A stretch of DNA of 64,000 bases from Microbispora sp. ZYX-F-249 (GTDB lineage: Bacteria > Actinomycetota > Actinomycetes > Streptosporangiales > Streptosporangiaceae), in assembly GCF_039649665.1 (NCBI RefSeq), contig NZ_JBDJAW010000020.1:85009-149008 (forward strand), written 5' to 3'. Positions 1-9,025 of the stretch are shown piece after piece. The notes under the pieces were generated by a model. It did no database searches. It saw nothing but the letters and a program-made list of their open reading frames with translations, and was not told the origin of the DNA. Made by a program: the position numbers and the translations under genes. The stretch's first letter is position 1. Every line of letters begins with the position of its first letter.

Positions 1-546
1 GCTGAGGGCTGGCTCCCGTTCCGCGAGCACCTGTGGCTGGTCCAGAACGGGCGCAGGCACGTGATGATGGGCGCCTCTCAGATCGACAGATACGGCAACA
101 CGAACATCTCGGCGATCGGCGACTGGACTCGGCCGAAGTCGCAGCTGCTCGGCGTGCGCGGGGCCCCCGGCAACACGATCTGCAACCCGACCAGCTACTG
201 GATTCCCCGGCAGTCCACCCGCGTCTTCGTGCCCAAGGTGGACGTGGTCAGCGGCGTGGGCCACGACCGCGCGGCCGGGCTGGGCCCGGAGGCGGCCCGC
301 TTCCACGACCTGCGCCGGGTGGTGACCGACCTCGCCGTGTTCGACTTCGCCACCCCCGACGGCTCGATGCGCCTGGTCTCGGTGCATCCTGGCATCGAGG
401 TCGAGCAGGTGCGGGCGGCCACCGGCTTCGACCTGGTCGTCGAGGGCGAGGTGCCGGAGACCCGGCAGCCCACCGGCGAGGAGCTGCGCCTCATCCGCGA
501 GGTGCTCGACCCGCGGTCGCTGCGGGAGCGGGAGGTGAAGCCGTGA
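1..546 (+). CDS. ipdB: IpdB, CoA-transferase family beta subunit, 5' end missing
   Basis: The reading frame is open from the first base, so the N-terminus lies outside the window; 181 residues are visible. They match the C-terminal part of the class I CoA-transferase fold as found in IpdB, which with IpdA forms the hydrolase that opens steroid ring C (COCHEA-CoA ring cleavage) in cholesterol catabolism (family knowledge). Visible marks are NTNISAIGD and GNTICNPTSYW near the start. The stop codon overlaps the GTG start of ipdC (GTGA), so the two are translationally coupled. Placement beside ipdC, ipdF, kstR2 and a FadA6-like thiolase supports this over a generic glutaconate CoA-transferase. 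ipdA should lie just upstream. Confidence 0.88.
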   Translation, partial: AEGWLPFREHLWLVQNGRRHVMMGASQIDRYGNTNISAIGDWTRPKSQLLGVRGAPGNTICNPTSYWIPRQSTRVFVPKVDVVSGVGHDRAAGLGPEAARFHDLRRVVTDLAVFDFATPDGSMRLVSVHPGIEVEQVRAATGFDLVVEGEVPETRQPTGEELRLIREVLDPRSLREREVKP

Positions 547-1613
547 TCGGGCAGACGCTGGAGACCCCGCTCACGCGGCTGACCGGCGTGCGCCACCCGG
601 TCGTGCAGACCGGCATGGGCTGGGTGGCCGGCCCCAGGCTGGTCTCCGCGGTGGCGAACGCGGGCGGTCTCGGCATCCTCGCCTCGGCCACGATGACCGT
701 GGCCCAGCTCGCCGCCGCCATCGAGGAGGTCCGCTCGCGCACCGACGCGCCGTTCGGGGTGAACCTGCGGGCCGACGCGGGCGACGCGGGCGAGCGGGTC
801 GACCTGCTGATCAGGAACCGGGTGAAGGTGGCCTCGTTCGCGCTGGCGCCGCGCCGGGAGCTGATCGCCAAGCTCAAGGACGCCGGGATCGTGGTGATCC
901 CGTCCGTCGGCGCCCGGCGGCACGCGGAGAAGGTCGCCGCGTGGGGCGCCGACGCCGTGCTGGTGCAGGGCGGCGAGGGCGGCGGCCACACCGGCGCGGT
1001 CGCCACGACGCTGCTGCTGCCGCAGGTCGTGGACGCCGTCGACATCCCGGTGATCGCCGCCGGCGGCTTCTTCGACGGGCGCGGCCTCGCCGCCGCCCTC
1101 GCGTACGGCGCGGCGGGGGTGGCCATGGGCACCCGGTTCCTGCTGACCTCGGACAGCTCGGTCCCCGACGCGGTCAAGAGGACCTACCTCGGCATGTCGG
1201 AGACCGTGGTCACCCGGCAGGTGGACGGAATGCCGCACCGCGTGCTGCGCACCGACCTGGTGGACGGCCTGGAGCGGTCGGGGAAGGTGTCCGGACTGGT
1301 CCGCGCGGTGCGCAACGCGGCGCGCTTCCGGAGGATCTCCGGCATGTCGTGGCCCGGCATGATCCGCGACGGCCTGGCCATGAAACACGGCAAGGAGCTG
1401 AGCTGGTCGCAGGTCCTGATGGCGGCCAACACCCCGATGCTGCTGAAGGCGGCCATGGTGGACGGCCGCCCTGACCTGGGCGTGATGGCGTCCGGCCAGG
1501 TCGTCGCGCTCATCGACGACCTGCCCACATGCGAGGAGCTGATCGACTCCGTCGTCACGCAGGCCGCCGGGGTCGTCCGCGCTCTCGGCCGGAATCTTGC
1601 CGAAACTATGTAG
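543..1613 (+). CDS. ipdC: IpdC, nitronate monooxygenase-like FMN oxidoreductase
   Basis: This 356-residue protein has the 2-nitropropane dioxygenase/enoyl-ACP reductase II type TIM-barrel. Diagnostic features are the N-terminal HPVVQTGMGWVAGP, a central FMN-phosphate loop GGEGGGHTG at about residues 143-151, and AAGGFFDGRG followed by GVAMGTRFL. Homologues called IpdC (Rv3553 type) sit directly after ipdAB in steroid gene clusters and are needed for breakdown of the hydroxylated indane propionate intermediate; the exact redox step cannot be read from sequence. I chose the GTG start because it overlaps the ipdB stop and gives the expected N-terminus. The stop codon TAG is itself the first triplet of a palindromic operator for the next gene. 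Confidence 0.87.
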   Translation: MIGQTLETPLTRLTGVRHPVVQTGMGWVAGPRLVSAVANAGGLGILASATMTVAQLAAAIEEVRSRTDAPFGVNLRADAGDAGERVDLLIRNRVKVASFALAPRRELIAKLKDAGIVVIPSVGARRHAEKVAAWGADAVLVQGGEGGGHTGAVATTLLLPQVVDAVDIPVIAAGGFFDGRGLAAALAYGAAGVAMGTRFLLTSDSSVPDAVKRTYLGMSETVVTRQVDGMPHRVLRTDLVDGLERSGKVSGLVRAVRNAARFRRISGMSWPGMIRDGLAMKHGKELSWSQVLMAANTPMLLKAAMVDGRPDLGVMASGQVVALIDDLPTCEELIDSVVTQAAGVVRALGRNLAETM

Positions 1614-1626
1614 ACCGGTCTAGTCT
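1597..1626 (+). promoter_or_regulatory. Promoter with perfect TetR operator TAGACCGGTCTA
   Basis: A perfect 12-bp palindrome TAGACCGGTCTA lies at 1611-1622, starting on the ipdC stop codon. It resembles the TAGACC/GGTCTA half-sites known for LmrA/YxaF-type TetR regulators, the class of the gene that follows. A possible promoter overlaps it: TTGCCG (1597-1602), an 18-bp spacer and TAGTCT (1621-1626). Seven bases after that comes the ATG, with no Shine-Dalgarno sequence, so the transcript would be leaderless and binding would block the promoter (autorepression). Confidence 0.6.
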
Positions 1627-1632
1627 GACGGC

Positions 1633-2220
1633 ATGACGCGAAGGAACGACACGCGCGAGCGGGTCCTGCGCACGGCCGCCGGGCTCTTCCAGCGGCAGGG
1701 TTACAACGCCACCGGCCTCAACCAGGTGCTGGCGGAGAGCCGGGCGCCCAAGGGCTCGCTGTACTTCCACTTCCCCGAGGGCAAGGAACAGCTGGCCGCC
1801 GAGGCGGTGGTGATCGCGGGCGGCGAGCTCGGCGAGCGGATCGCCGCCGCCGTGGCCGCCGCCCCCGGCCCCGCCGAGGCGATCGCCCGGCTCGGCGACC
1901 TGCTCGCCCGCAACCTGGAGGAGTCGGGGTTCGAGGAAGGCTGCCCGGTGGCCACGGTCGCCCTGGAGGCCGCCGGCGGCAGCGAACCCATCCGGTCGGC
2001 CTGCGACGCGGCGTACGCCTCCTGGCTGCGCGGCCTGGCCGGCTACCTGCACGGGCACGGCGTGGACGAGCCCGAGGCGCTCGCCGACCTGGTGCTGTCC
2101 TCGCTGCAGGGAGCGCTCCTGCTCGCCCGCGTACGCCGCGACACCGGCGTCATCCACTCGGTGACGCGGCGGATCGGCGGCATGGTCGCGGCCGCCGCCC
2201 GGGGGGAGGGGCCCGCATGA
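1633..2220 (+). CDS. TetR/AcrR regulator, LmrA/YxaF type
   Basis: This is a 195-residue TetR-family repressor. The N-terminal helix-turn-helix is clear: RERVLRTAAGLFQRQGY, then LNQVLAESRAPKGSLYFHFP at about residues 29-48, with the PKGSLYFHFP recognition helix typical of the LmrA/YxaF subgroup. The C-terminal ligand domain carries the subgroup motif EEGCPVATVALEA. The ATG lacks a ribosome-binding site and probably starts a leaderless mRNA. The perfect palindrome just upstream is the likely autoregulatory operator. It overlaps the next gene by ATGA, so it probably controls that metallo-hydrolase. It is distinct from KstR2, encoded further on, and I see no reason to give it a role in steroid breakdown beyond location. 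Confidence 0.85.
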   Translation: MTRRNDTRERVLRTAAGLFQRQGYNATGLNQVLAESRAPKGSLYFHFPEGKEQLAAEAVVIAGGELGERIAAAVAAAPGPAEAIARLGDLLARNLEESGFEEGCPVATVALEAAGGSEPIRSACDAAYASWLRGLAGYLHGHGVDEPEALADLVLSSLQGALLLARVRRDTGVIHSVTRRIGGMVAAAARGEGPA

Positions 2221-3044
2221 AGGTCCACCACCTCAACTGCGGATCGATGCGGAAGGTCGAGCCCACCTACGACGGCCCGGCGCCCGCGCATGCCGTGGCC
2301 CACTGCCTGCTCGCCGAGACCGCCCGCGACGGCCTGGTGCTCGTGGAGACCGGGCTCGGGCTCGGCGACGTGCGCGACCCGGCGGGCTCGCTCGCGGCGG
2401 ACTGGACGGAGATGGCCGGCCCGGTGCTCGACCCGGCCGAGACCGCCGTGCGCCAGGTCGAGCGGCTCGGCCACGATCCCGCCGACGTGCGGCACATCCT
2501 GCTGACCCACCTCGACGTCGACCACTCGGGCGGGCTGCCGGACTTCCCCGGCGCGCGGGTGCACGTCCTTGCGGAGGAACTGGCCGCCGCCCTGGCCGAG
2601 GCCCCCAGCAGGCGCTACCGCCCGGCGCACTGGGCCCACGGGCCGCGCTGGGCGACGTACGAGTCCGGCGTGGGCGAGGAGTGGTTCGGCTTCGGCGGCG
2701 TACGGCGGCCGGACGGGCTGCCGCCCGAGTTCCTGCTGGTGCCGCTCGGCGGGCACACCGCCGGGCACGCGGCGGTGGCCGTGCGCGACGGCGACCGGTG
2801 GCTGCTGCACGCGGGCGACGCGTACTTCTACCACGGGGAGCTGCGGGCGGGGGAGCCGGAACCGCACCCGCTGCTCGACCTCGTGCAGACCGGCTCCCAG
2901 GTCGACGCGGAGCTGCGGCTGCGCAACCGCGACCGGCTGCGCGCGCTCGTCCGCGACCACGCGGGCGAGGTCGAGGTCTTCTCCGCCCACGACCCCTGGG
3001 AGTTCGAGCGGTACGGCCCCGCGCCCGGGTCAGCCGGCGGGTGA
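2217..3044 (+). CDS. MBL-fold metallo-hydrolase, lactonase-like
   Basis: A 275-residue metallo-beta-lactamase-fold hydrolase. The metal motif is THLDVDHSGG (HxDxDH form) at about residues 97-106. Further ligands are the His of GGHTAGHAA, the Asp in LLHAGDAYF and a late SAHDPWEFE. The arrangement with an N-terminal VETGLG strand resembles N-acyl-homoserine lactonase-like proteins, but the substrate is unknown. The start overlaps the TetR stop (ATGA), so it is co-transcribed and probably controlled by that regulator. It could be a lactone or thioester hydrolase acting on a catabolic intermediate; this is inference from location only. Confidence 0.82.
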   Translation: MKVHHLNCGSMRKVEPTYDGPAPAHAVAHCLLAETARDGLVLVETGLGLGDVRDPAGSLAADWTEMAGPVLDPAETAVRQVERLGHDPADVRHILLTHLDVDHSGGLPDFPGARVHVLAEELAAALAEAPSRRYRPAHWAHGPRWATYESGVGEEWFGFGGVRRPDGLPPEFLLVPLGGHTAGHAAVAVRDGDRWLLHAGDAYFYHGELRAGEPEPHPLLDLVQTGSQVDAELRLRNRDRLRALVRDHAGEVEVFSAHDPWEFERYGPAPGSAGG

Positions 3045-3224
3045 GGCGGCCCCCGCGCCCGGCTCCCGTCCGGTGAGCAGGTTGTCCGCTCTCCGGACGG
3101 CGGGGACCAGGACGCCGTCCTGGTCGGTCGGCACGGCGACGGCGGGCGTCCGCGCCTTTCCTCCCGAACGCGAGGCGCGGCGCTCACCGATCTGTCCCAG
3201 GGCCTGCACCGCATGCTCGGCTGA
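3045..3224 (+). pseudogene. Possible orphan C-terminal coding remnant
   Basis: Between the two convergent operons, the frame that follows the metallo-hydrolase stop stays open for 59 codons and ends in LTDLSQGLHRMLG and a TGA. The last third looks like a real protein C-terminus, but the stretch has no start codon or ribosome-binding site. It may be the scar of a deleted gene or a read-through extension, or simply a chance open frame, which is common in high-GC DNA. Confidence 0.2.
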
Positions 3225-3227
3225 ACG

Positions 3228-4241
3228 TCAGCCGCCCGTCAGCGCCGCCATGACCCGGGCCCGGTGGTCCGACGGCGAGCCCCACGCCGTGTGCAGGGCG
3301 CGGGCCCTGCGGATCAGCAGGCTGGGGTCGTACTCGTCCGTGTAGCCGATCGCGCCGTGCACCTGCAGGGCGATCTTCGCCGCGGCGTACGCCGCCTCGG
3401 ACGCCGCGGCCTTGGCCGCCGACACGTCCCGGCCGAAATCCGGCGTCCCGTACGCCAGGGCGGCGCCGTGCACCAGCGGCCGGGCGTACTCCAGCCCGAC
3501 CAGGGCGTCGGCCAGGTGGTGCTTGACCGCCTGGAACTCGCCGATCGGCCGGCCGAACTGCCGCCGGGTCCTCGCGTAGTCCACCGACACCTCCAGCAGG
3601 CGGCGTCCCGTGCCCACGAGCTGCGCGGCGCACACCAGCACGCCCATGTCGTACGCCTCGGCGGCGGCCGCCGCGACGCGCGGTCCCTCGGCCAGCACAT
3701 CGCCCGGTGTGACGGGGAACAGCCGCCGGGCGGGGTCGAGGGACGTGCGGGCCTCCCCGGGGACGGCGGCGCGCATCCGTTCGCCGTCCACCAGCAGCGC
3801 CAGGCCGGCGACGTCGGCGTCCGGCGCGTACGGCACCGCCGGGGGCAGCGCGAGCGTGACGAGTGCCTCGCCCTCGGCGATCGCGGGCAGCCACCGGACC
3901 GCGAGAGCCTCATCGACCAGCCCGTCGCCCAGCCCGTCGCCCAGCCGGTCGAGCAGCACGGCGGCGGCCACGGTCTCGGCGTACGGCCCGGGCACGCCGT
4001 GCCTGCCGAGCTCGTGGAAGGCGGTCACCAGCTCGACCGGCAGCGGCCCGGCCCCTCCCGCGGACTGGGGCACGGCGACCGCGAGCACCCCCGCCTCGGC
4101 CAGGGTGCGCCACAACGCCAGGCCGCGCTCGTGCCGCCCCGCGGCCCAGTCGCGCACCACGCCCGGCACGGCCGCCTCGGCGAGCAGCTTGCCGAGGGTC
4201 TCGCCGAACAGCCGCTGCTCGGCGTCGAGGACGAATCTCAT
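3228..4241 (-). CDS. Acyl-CoA dehydrogenase, short subunit type (FadE33-like)
   Basis: This 337-residue flavoprotein has the acyl-CoA dehydrogenase fold with a shortened middle domain. It begins MRFVLDAEQRLFGETL. The best-conserved part is the C-terminal helical domain: TRRQFGRPIGEFQAVKHHLAD (FAD-binding Arg/Gln region) and QVHGAIGYTDEYDPSLLIRRA. Such short subunits (FadE29/FadE33 style) usually pair with a full-length partner in alpha2beta2 steroid-CoA dehydrogenases, and the partner is encoded immediately upstream with an ATGA overlap. I infer a heteromeric enzyme acting on a steroid-derived CoA ester. The assignment to FadE33 rather than FadE29/31 is not secure. Confidence 0.85.
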   Translation of the reverse strand: MRFVLDAEQRLFGETLGKLLAEAAVPGVVRDWAAGRHERGLALWRTLAEAGVLAVAVPQSAGGAGPLPVELVTAFHELGRHGVPGPYAETVAAAVLLDRLGDGLGDGLVDEALAVRWLPAIAEGEALVTLALPPAVPYAPDADVAGLALLVDGERMRAAVPGEARTSLDPARRLFPVTPGDVLAEGPRVAAAAAEAYDMGVLVCAAQLVGTGRRLLEVSVDYARTRRQFGRPIGEFQAVKHHLADALVGLEYARPLVHGAALAYGTPDFGRDVSAAKAAASEAAYAAAKIALQVHGAIGYTDEYDPSLLIRRARALHTAWGSPSDHRARVMAALTGG

Positions 4242-5368
4242 CGGCTTCCCGCCTTCGGCAGGCCGAGCACGCGCTCGGCGATCACGTTGCGCTGGATCTC
4301 GTTGGTCCCGGCGTAGATCGGGCCGGCCAGGGAGAAGACGTAGCCCTCCAGCCACTCGCCCCCCAGCTCGCCGTCCGGGCCGAGCAGGTCGAGGGCCGTC
4401 TCGTGCAGCGCGACGTCCAGCTCCGACCAGAAGATCTTGTTGACGCTGGACTCGGCGCCCACGTCCTCGGTGCGGGAGATCGTCTCGAAGCCCTTGAGCC
4501 GGTAGGCGCGCGCCTTGATCCACGCATCGGCCACCCGCTCGCGCATCGCGGTGTCGGCGGGGTCGCCGTGCTCGCGCCACAGCTCCAGGAGGCGGTCGGC
4601 GGCGGCCAGGAACCGGCCGGGACTGCGCAGCGTGAGCCCCCGCTCGTTGCCGGTGGTGCTCATCGCGACCTTCCACCCCGAGCCGGGCTCGCCGATCACG
4701 TCGCGGTCGGGGACGAACACGTCGTCGAAGAACAGCTCGGCGAAGGCCGGCTTGCCGTCGATGCGGCCGATCGGCCTGCGGGTGATCCCCTCGGCGTCGA
4801 GCGGGAACATGAGGTAGGTCAGCCCCCGGTGCCGCTCGGCCTCGGGGTCGGAGCGGAACGGCCCGAAGCCCCAGTCGGCGAAGGCGGCCCGCGAGCTCCA
4901 CGTCTTCTGGCCGTTGAGCAGCCAGCCGCCGTCGGTGCGGGTCGCGGTCGCGCGCAGGGACGCCAGGTCGCTGCCCGCCCCGGGCTCCGACCACGCCTGC
5001 GCCCAGATCACCTCGCCGGAGGCCATCGACGGCAGGACACGGGCGAGCTGCTCGGGTGTGCCGTGCTGGAAGAGCGTGGGCGCGAGCAGGTTGATCCCGT
5101 TCTGGCTGACCCGTCCCGGCGCGCCGGCCGCGTAGTACTCCTCCTCGAAGACCAGCCACTCCAGCGGGGTGGCGTTCCGGCCGCCGTACTCCTCGGGCCA
5201 CGACACCACCGACAGGCGGGCCTCGTGCAGCTCACGCTCCCAGGCGCGGTGGGCGGCGAAGCCCTCCTCGATCTCCAGGGACGGCAGGGGAGCGGCGGGC
5301 ACGTGCTCGCGGAGCCAGGCGCGCACCTCCGCGCGGAACGGCTCCACGGACGACAGGTCAAGATCCAT
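4238..5368 (-). CDS. Acyl-CoA dehydrogenase, large subunit type (FadE30/32-like)
   Basis: A 376-residue acyl-CoA dehydrogenase. Visible landmarks are WPEEYGGRNATPLEW near residue 40, the FAD/substrate loops AQAWSEPGAGSDLASL and LNGQKTWSSRA, and the C-terminal PIYAGTNEIQRNVIAERVLG. The position that carries the catalytic Glu in medium-chain enzymes (YEG) reads YAG. The base must be supplied elsewhere, perhaps by the Glu in GNERGLTL, which sits where isovaleryl-CoA-type enzymes place it, or by the partner subunit. The start lies 11 bp inside the crotonase gene and the end overlaps the next dehydrogenase by 4 bp, so three genes form one coupled operon. Homology is to FadE30/FadE32-type steroid dehydrogenases. 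Confidence 0.86.
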   Translation of the reverse strand: MDLDLSSVEPFRAEVRAWLREHVPAAPLPSLEIEEGFAAHRAWERELHEARLSVVSWPEEYGGRNATPLEWLVFEEEYYAAGAPGRVSQNGINLLAPTLFQHGTPEQLARVLPSMASGEVIWAQAWSEPGAGSDLASLRATATRTDGGWLLNGQKTWSSRAAFADWGFGPFRSDPEAERHRGLTYLMFPLDAEGITRRPIGRIDGKPAFAELFFDDVFVPDRDVIGEPGSGWKVAMSTTGNERGLTLRSPGRFLAAADRLLELWREHGDPADTAMRERVADAWIKARAYRLKGFETISRTEDVGAESSVNKIFWSELDVALHETALDLLGPDGELGGEWLEGYVFSLAGPIYAGTNEIQRNVIAERVLGLPKAGSR

Positions 5369-6236
5369 CGGCGGCCGCCTTCATGCTCTTGGGGTCCATC
5401 CCGGCCAGGGAGTCGGCCGAGGTCTCGGCGTTGTGGGCGTGGGCGAGGTGGTGCAGGCCGAAGACCGAGTCCATCCCGGCGTGCATGCCCTGCAGGTCCT
5501 CGGCCTGGTTGACCGCCTTCTTGGTCAGCGCCAGGCCCATCCGCGGCATGGCGGCGATCTTCCCGGCCAGCGCGAACGTCTCGGTCTCCAGGTCCTCGCG
5601 CGGCACGACCCGATTGACCATGCCCACCTCGTACGCCCGCCGGGCGGGCATCCGGTCGCCGGTGAACAGGAACTCCTTGGCGATCCTCGGCGGCATCGCC
5701 CAGGGGTGGGCGAAGTACTCCACTCCCGGGATGCCCATCCGTACGACGGGGTCGGCGAAGAACGCGTCGTCGGAGGCGACGATCAGGTCGCAGACCCAGG
5801 CGAGCATGAGCCCGCCCGCGATGCACGCGCCCTGCACCATGGCGATCGTCGGCTTCGGGATCTCCCGCCACCGCCGGCACATCCCCAGGTAGACCTCCGA
5901 CTCCCGCGCGAAGCGGCTCTCGGCGCCCTCCTTGCCGACGTGGTCCCACCACAGGCTCGCCCTGCGCTCGAACGAGACGTGGGCGTCCCTGCCGGGCGTG
6001 CCGATGTCGTGCCCGGCCGAGAAGTGCCTGCCCTCCCCGGCCAGGACGATCACCTTGACCTCGTCGTCGGCCACGGCCCGGTAGAAGGCCTCGTCCAGGG
6101 CGTACGTCATCGCCGAGTTCTGCGCGTTGCGGTACTCCGGGCGGTTCATCGTGACCACCGCCACGGGGCCGCGCCGCTCGTAGCGGACGACCTCCGCGGG
6201 ACCCTTCCCGGAACCCTTCCCAGGGCCATCCGTCAT
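5358..6236 (-). CDS. Enoyl-CoA hydratase/isomerase (crotonase) family
   Basis: A 292-residue crotonase-fold protein. The oxyanion-hole segments are GEGRHFSAGHDI (about residue 70) and GACIAGGLMLAWVCDL (about residue 145), followed by DPVVRMGIPGVEYFAHPW. It is longer than the usual 260 residues because of an acidic/aromatic insert (SLWWDHVGKEG). It resembles EchA13/EchA19-like actinobacterial hydratases more than EchA20, so it probably hydrates the enoyl-CoA made by the two dehydrogenases encoded after it. It is the first gene of the minus-strand operon. I chose the ATG giving MTDGPGKG because it precedes the conserved RYERRGPVAVVTMNRP; upstream in-frame sequence is the divergent promoter. Confidence 0.85.
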   Translation of the reverse strand: MTDGPGKGSGKGPAEVVRYERRGPVAVVTMNRPEYRNAQNSAMTYALDEAFYRAVADDEVKVIVLAGEGRHFSAGHDIGTPGRDAHVSFERRASLWWDHVGKEGAESRFARESEVYLGMCRRWREIPKPTIAMVQGACIAGGLMLAWVCDLIVASDDAFFADPVVRMGIPGVEYFAHPWAMPPRIAKEFLFTGDRMPARRAYEVGMVNRVVPREDLETETFALAGKIAAMPRMGLALTKKAVNQAEDLQGMHAGMDSVFGLHHLAHAHNAETSADSLAGMDPKSMKAAADGS

Positions 6237-6270
6237 GAGAACCTCCACGTCATGGGACCCTCGCTTTTTT

Positions 6271-6288
6271 CTAACAACTATTTGGTAG
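6271..6288. promoter_or_regulatory. Likely KstR2 operator in divergent promoter
   Basis: The 18-bp sequence CTAACAACTATTTGGTAG reads CTAnCAAnTAnTTGnTAG, a near-perfect inverted repeat in an A/T-rich patch midway between the crotonase operon and ipdF-kstR2-fadA6. A TetR-type dimer bound here would cover both promoters (TAGAGT on the plus strand overlaps its right edge). It differs from the AnCAAGnnCTTGnT site published for mycobacterial KstR2 but keeps the CAA/TTG core. Regulator assignment is inference from adjacency. Confidence 0.65.
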
Positions 6289-6349
6289 AGTAAACCACGA
6301 GACGCACGGCGAGGAGAGGGCCCTTCCGGGTCCGTGAAGGGTAGAGGGC

Positions 6350-7123
6350 ATGCCGACCTACGTGACCGGTCACGGTCTGCTGCGCGACCGGGTGGCCGTG
6401 GTGACCGCCGCGGCCGGCACCGGCATCGGGGGCGCCTGCGCACGGCGCATGCTGGAGGAGGGCGCGCGGGTGGTCGTCAGCGACGCCCATGAGCGCAGGC
6501 TCGGCGAGAGCCTGGCCGTGCTGCGGGAGGAGTTCGGCGCGGACGCGGTGACCGCCGTGCCCTGCGACGTCACCTCCGAGGAGCAGGTCCAGCGCCTGTT
6601 CACCGAGGCGGAGGAGCGCTTCGGCCCGGTCGGCGTCGTCGTCAACAACGCCGGGCTCGGCGGCACGGCGACGCTCGTCGAGATGACCGACGAGCAGTGG
6701 GGACGGGTGCTCGACGTCACGCTGACCGGCACCATGCGCTGCACCCGCGCCGCGCTGACGCGCATGCAGCCGAGGGGCCGCGGCGTCGTCGTCAACAACG
6801 CCTCCGTGATCGGCTGGCGGGCGCAGGAGGGGCAGGCGCACTACGCGGCGGCCAAGGCCGGCGTCATGGCGCTGACCAGGTGCGCGGCGATCGAGGCCGC
6901 GCCGTACGGCGTGCGGGTCAACGCCGTCGCGCCCTCGCTGGCCATGCATCCCCACCTGGCCAAGGTCACGACCGACGAGCTGCTGGCCGAGCTGACCAAG
7001 AAGGAGGCCTTCGGCCGCCACGCGGAACCATGGGAAGTCGCCAACGTTATCGTCTTCCTCGCGAGCGACTACTCCTCCTACATGACCGGAGAGGTCGTCT
7101 CGGTCTCCAGCCAGCATCCCTGA
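6350..7123 (+). CDS. ipdF: IpdF, steroid-ring short-chain dehydrogenase
   Basis: A 257-residue classical SDR very close to Rv3559c/IpdF: GHGLLRDRVAVVTAAAGTGIG is the unusual nucleotide loop (TAAAGTGIG in place of TGxxxGIG). It is followed by VVNNAGLGG, NNASVIGWRAQ and the YAAAK catalytic pair, ending SSYMTGEVVSVSSQHP as in mycobacterial homologues. IpdF oxidises the hydroxyl of the 5-OH indane-propionyl-CoA intermediate on the way to ring opening (family knowledge). It is the first gene of the plus-strand operon driven from the shared operator region. A purine-rich GAAGGG lies 8 bases before the ATG. Confidence 0.9.
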   Translation: MPTYVTGHGLLRDRVAVVTAAAGTGIGGACARRMLEEGARVVVSDAHERRLGESLAVLREEFGADAVTAVPCDVTSEEQVQRLFTEAEERFGPVGVVVNNAGLGGTATLVEMTDEQWGRVLDVTLTGTMRCTRAALTRMQPRGRGVVVNNASVIGWRAQEGQAHYAAAKAGVMALTRCAAIEAAPYGVRVNAVAPSLAMHPHLAKVTTDELLAELTKKEAFGRHAEPWEVANVIVFLASDYSSYMTGEVVSVSSQHP

Positions 7124-7137
7124 GAGGTCGACTACCC

Positions 7138-7755
7138 ATGAGCCCACGACGCAGAGACGCAGAGAGCACCGCGGCCGCCCGCGCCGAGCGGCGGGCCGAG
7201 CTGCTGGCCACCGCGGCCGAGGTGTTCGCGTCCCGGGGCTACGCGGCCACGACGGTCCGCGAGGTGGCCGAGGCCGCCGACATGCTGGGCGGCAGCCTCT
7301 ATTACCACTTCGACTCCAAGGAGTCGATGGTCGACGAGATCCTCTCCGCGTTCCTCACCGAGCTGTGGGCGGCGTACGACAAGGTGACCGGCTCCGGTCT
7401 CGGCGCTCGGGAGACCTTCGAGGCGCTGATCGTGGAGTCGTTCCGCACGATCCACCGGCACCGCCCGGCCGTCGTGATCTACCAGAACGAGTCCAAGCAC
7501 CTCGCGACGAGCCCGCGCTTCTCCTACCTCACGGAGTCGCAGCGGCGCTTCCGCGAGATGTGGCTCGCGGTGCTGGACCGCGGGGTCACCGACGGCGTCT
7601 TCCGTGCCGACCTCGACACGGGCCTGATCTACCGCTTCATCCGCGACACCGTGTGGCTCGCCGCGAGCTGGTACCGCGGCGACGGCAGGCTGCCGGCCGA
7701 AGAGATCGCCAGGCAGTACATAGCGATGGTCCTGGAAGGGATCCTGACAACCTGA
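7138..7755 (+). CDS. kstR2: KstR2, TetR-family repressor of the HIP regulon
   Basis: A 205-residue TetR regulator closely similar to KstR2: ELLATAAEVFASRGYAATTV, then EVAEAADMLGGSLYYHFDSKESMVDEIL (helix-turn-helix around residues 42-61). The C-terminal body has the HRPAVVIYQNESKHL stretch typical of this clade. KstR2 is known to be released from DNA by HIP-CoA. It lies 14 bp after ipdF and 11 bp before the thiolase gene, so it is part of the operon it probably represses. The palindrome at 6271-6288 is the obvious binding candidate. Confidence 0.9.
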   Translation: MSPRRRDAESTAAARAERRAELLATAAEVFASRGYAATTVREVAEAADMLGGSLYYHFDSKESMVDEILSAFLTELWAAYDKVTGSGLGARETFEALIVESFRTIHRHRPAVVIYQNESKHLATSPRFSYLTESQRRFREMWLAVLDRGVTDGVFRADLDTGLIYRFIRDTVWLAASWYRGDGRLPAEEIARQYIAMVLEGILTT

Positions 7756-7766
7756 GGAGTTTTGCG

Positions 7767-8924
<1,158 letters not shown>

Positions 8925-9025
8925 CTCCCCGCGATCGCGGTGAGGACCGCCCCGGGCGGCGCCGATTCCGGAGCGCGGCGCCCGGCGCGGTAACCTCGAC
9001 CGTCCACCGCTGTTTGGGAGCCCGG

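Noticed and set aside
3228..5201. A 657-codon minus-strand frame spanning both dehydrogenases
   Set aside because: Its first 320 codons are Arg-rich out-of-frame shadow of the upstream dehydrogenase gene; only the last 337 codons, from the ATG at 4241, are the real protein.
8926..8990. tRNA or riboswitch after fadA6
   Set aside because: The palindromes CCGCGATCGCGG and GGCGCC arms do not form a cloverleaf or known riboswitch; at most a weak terminator.
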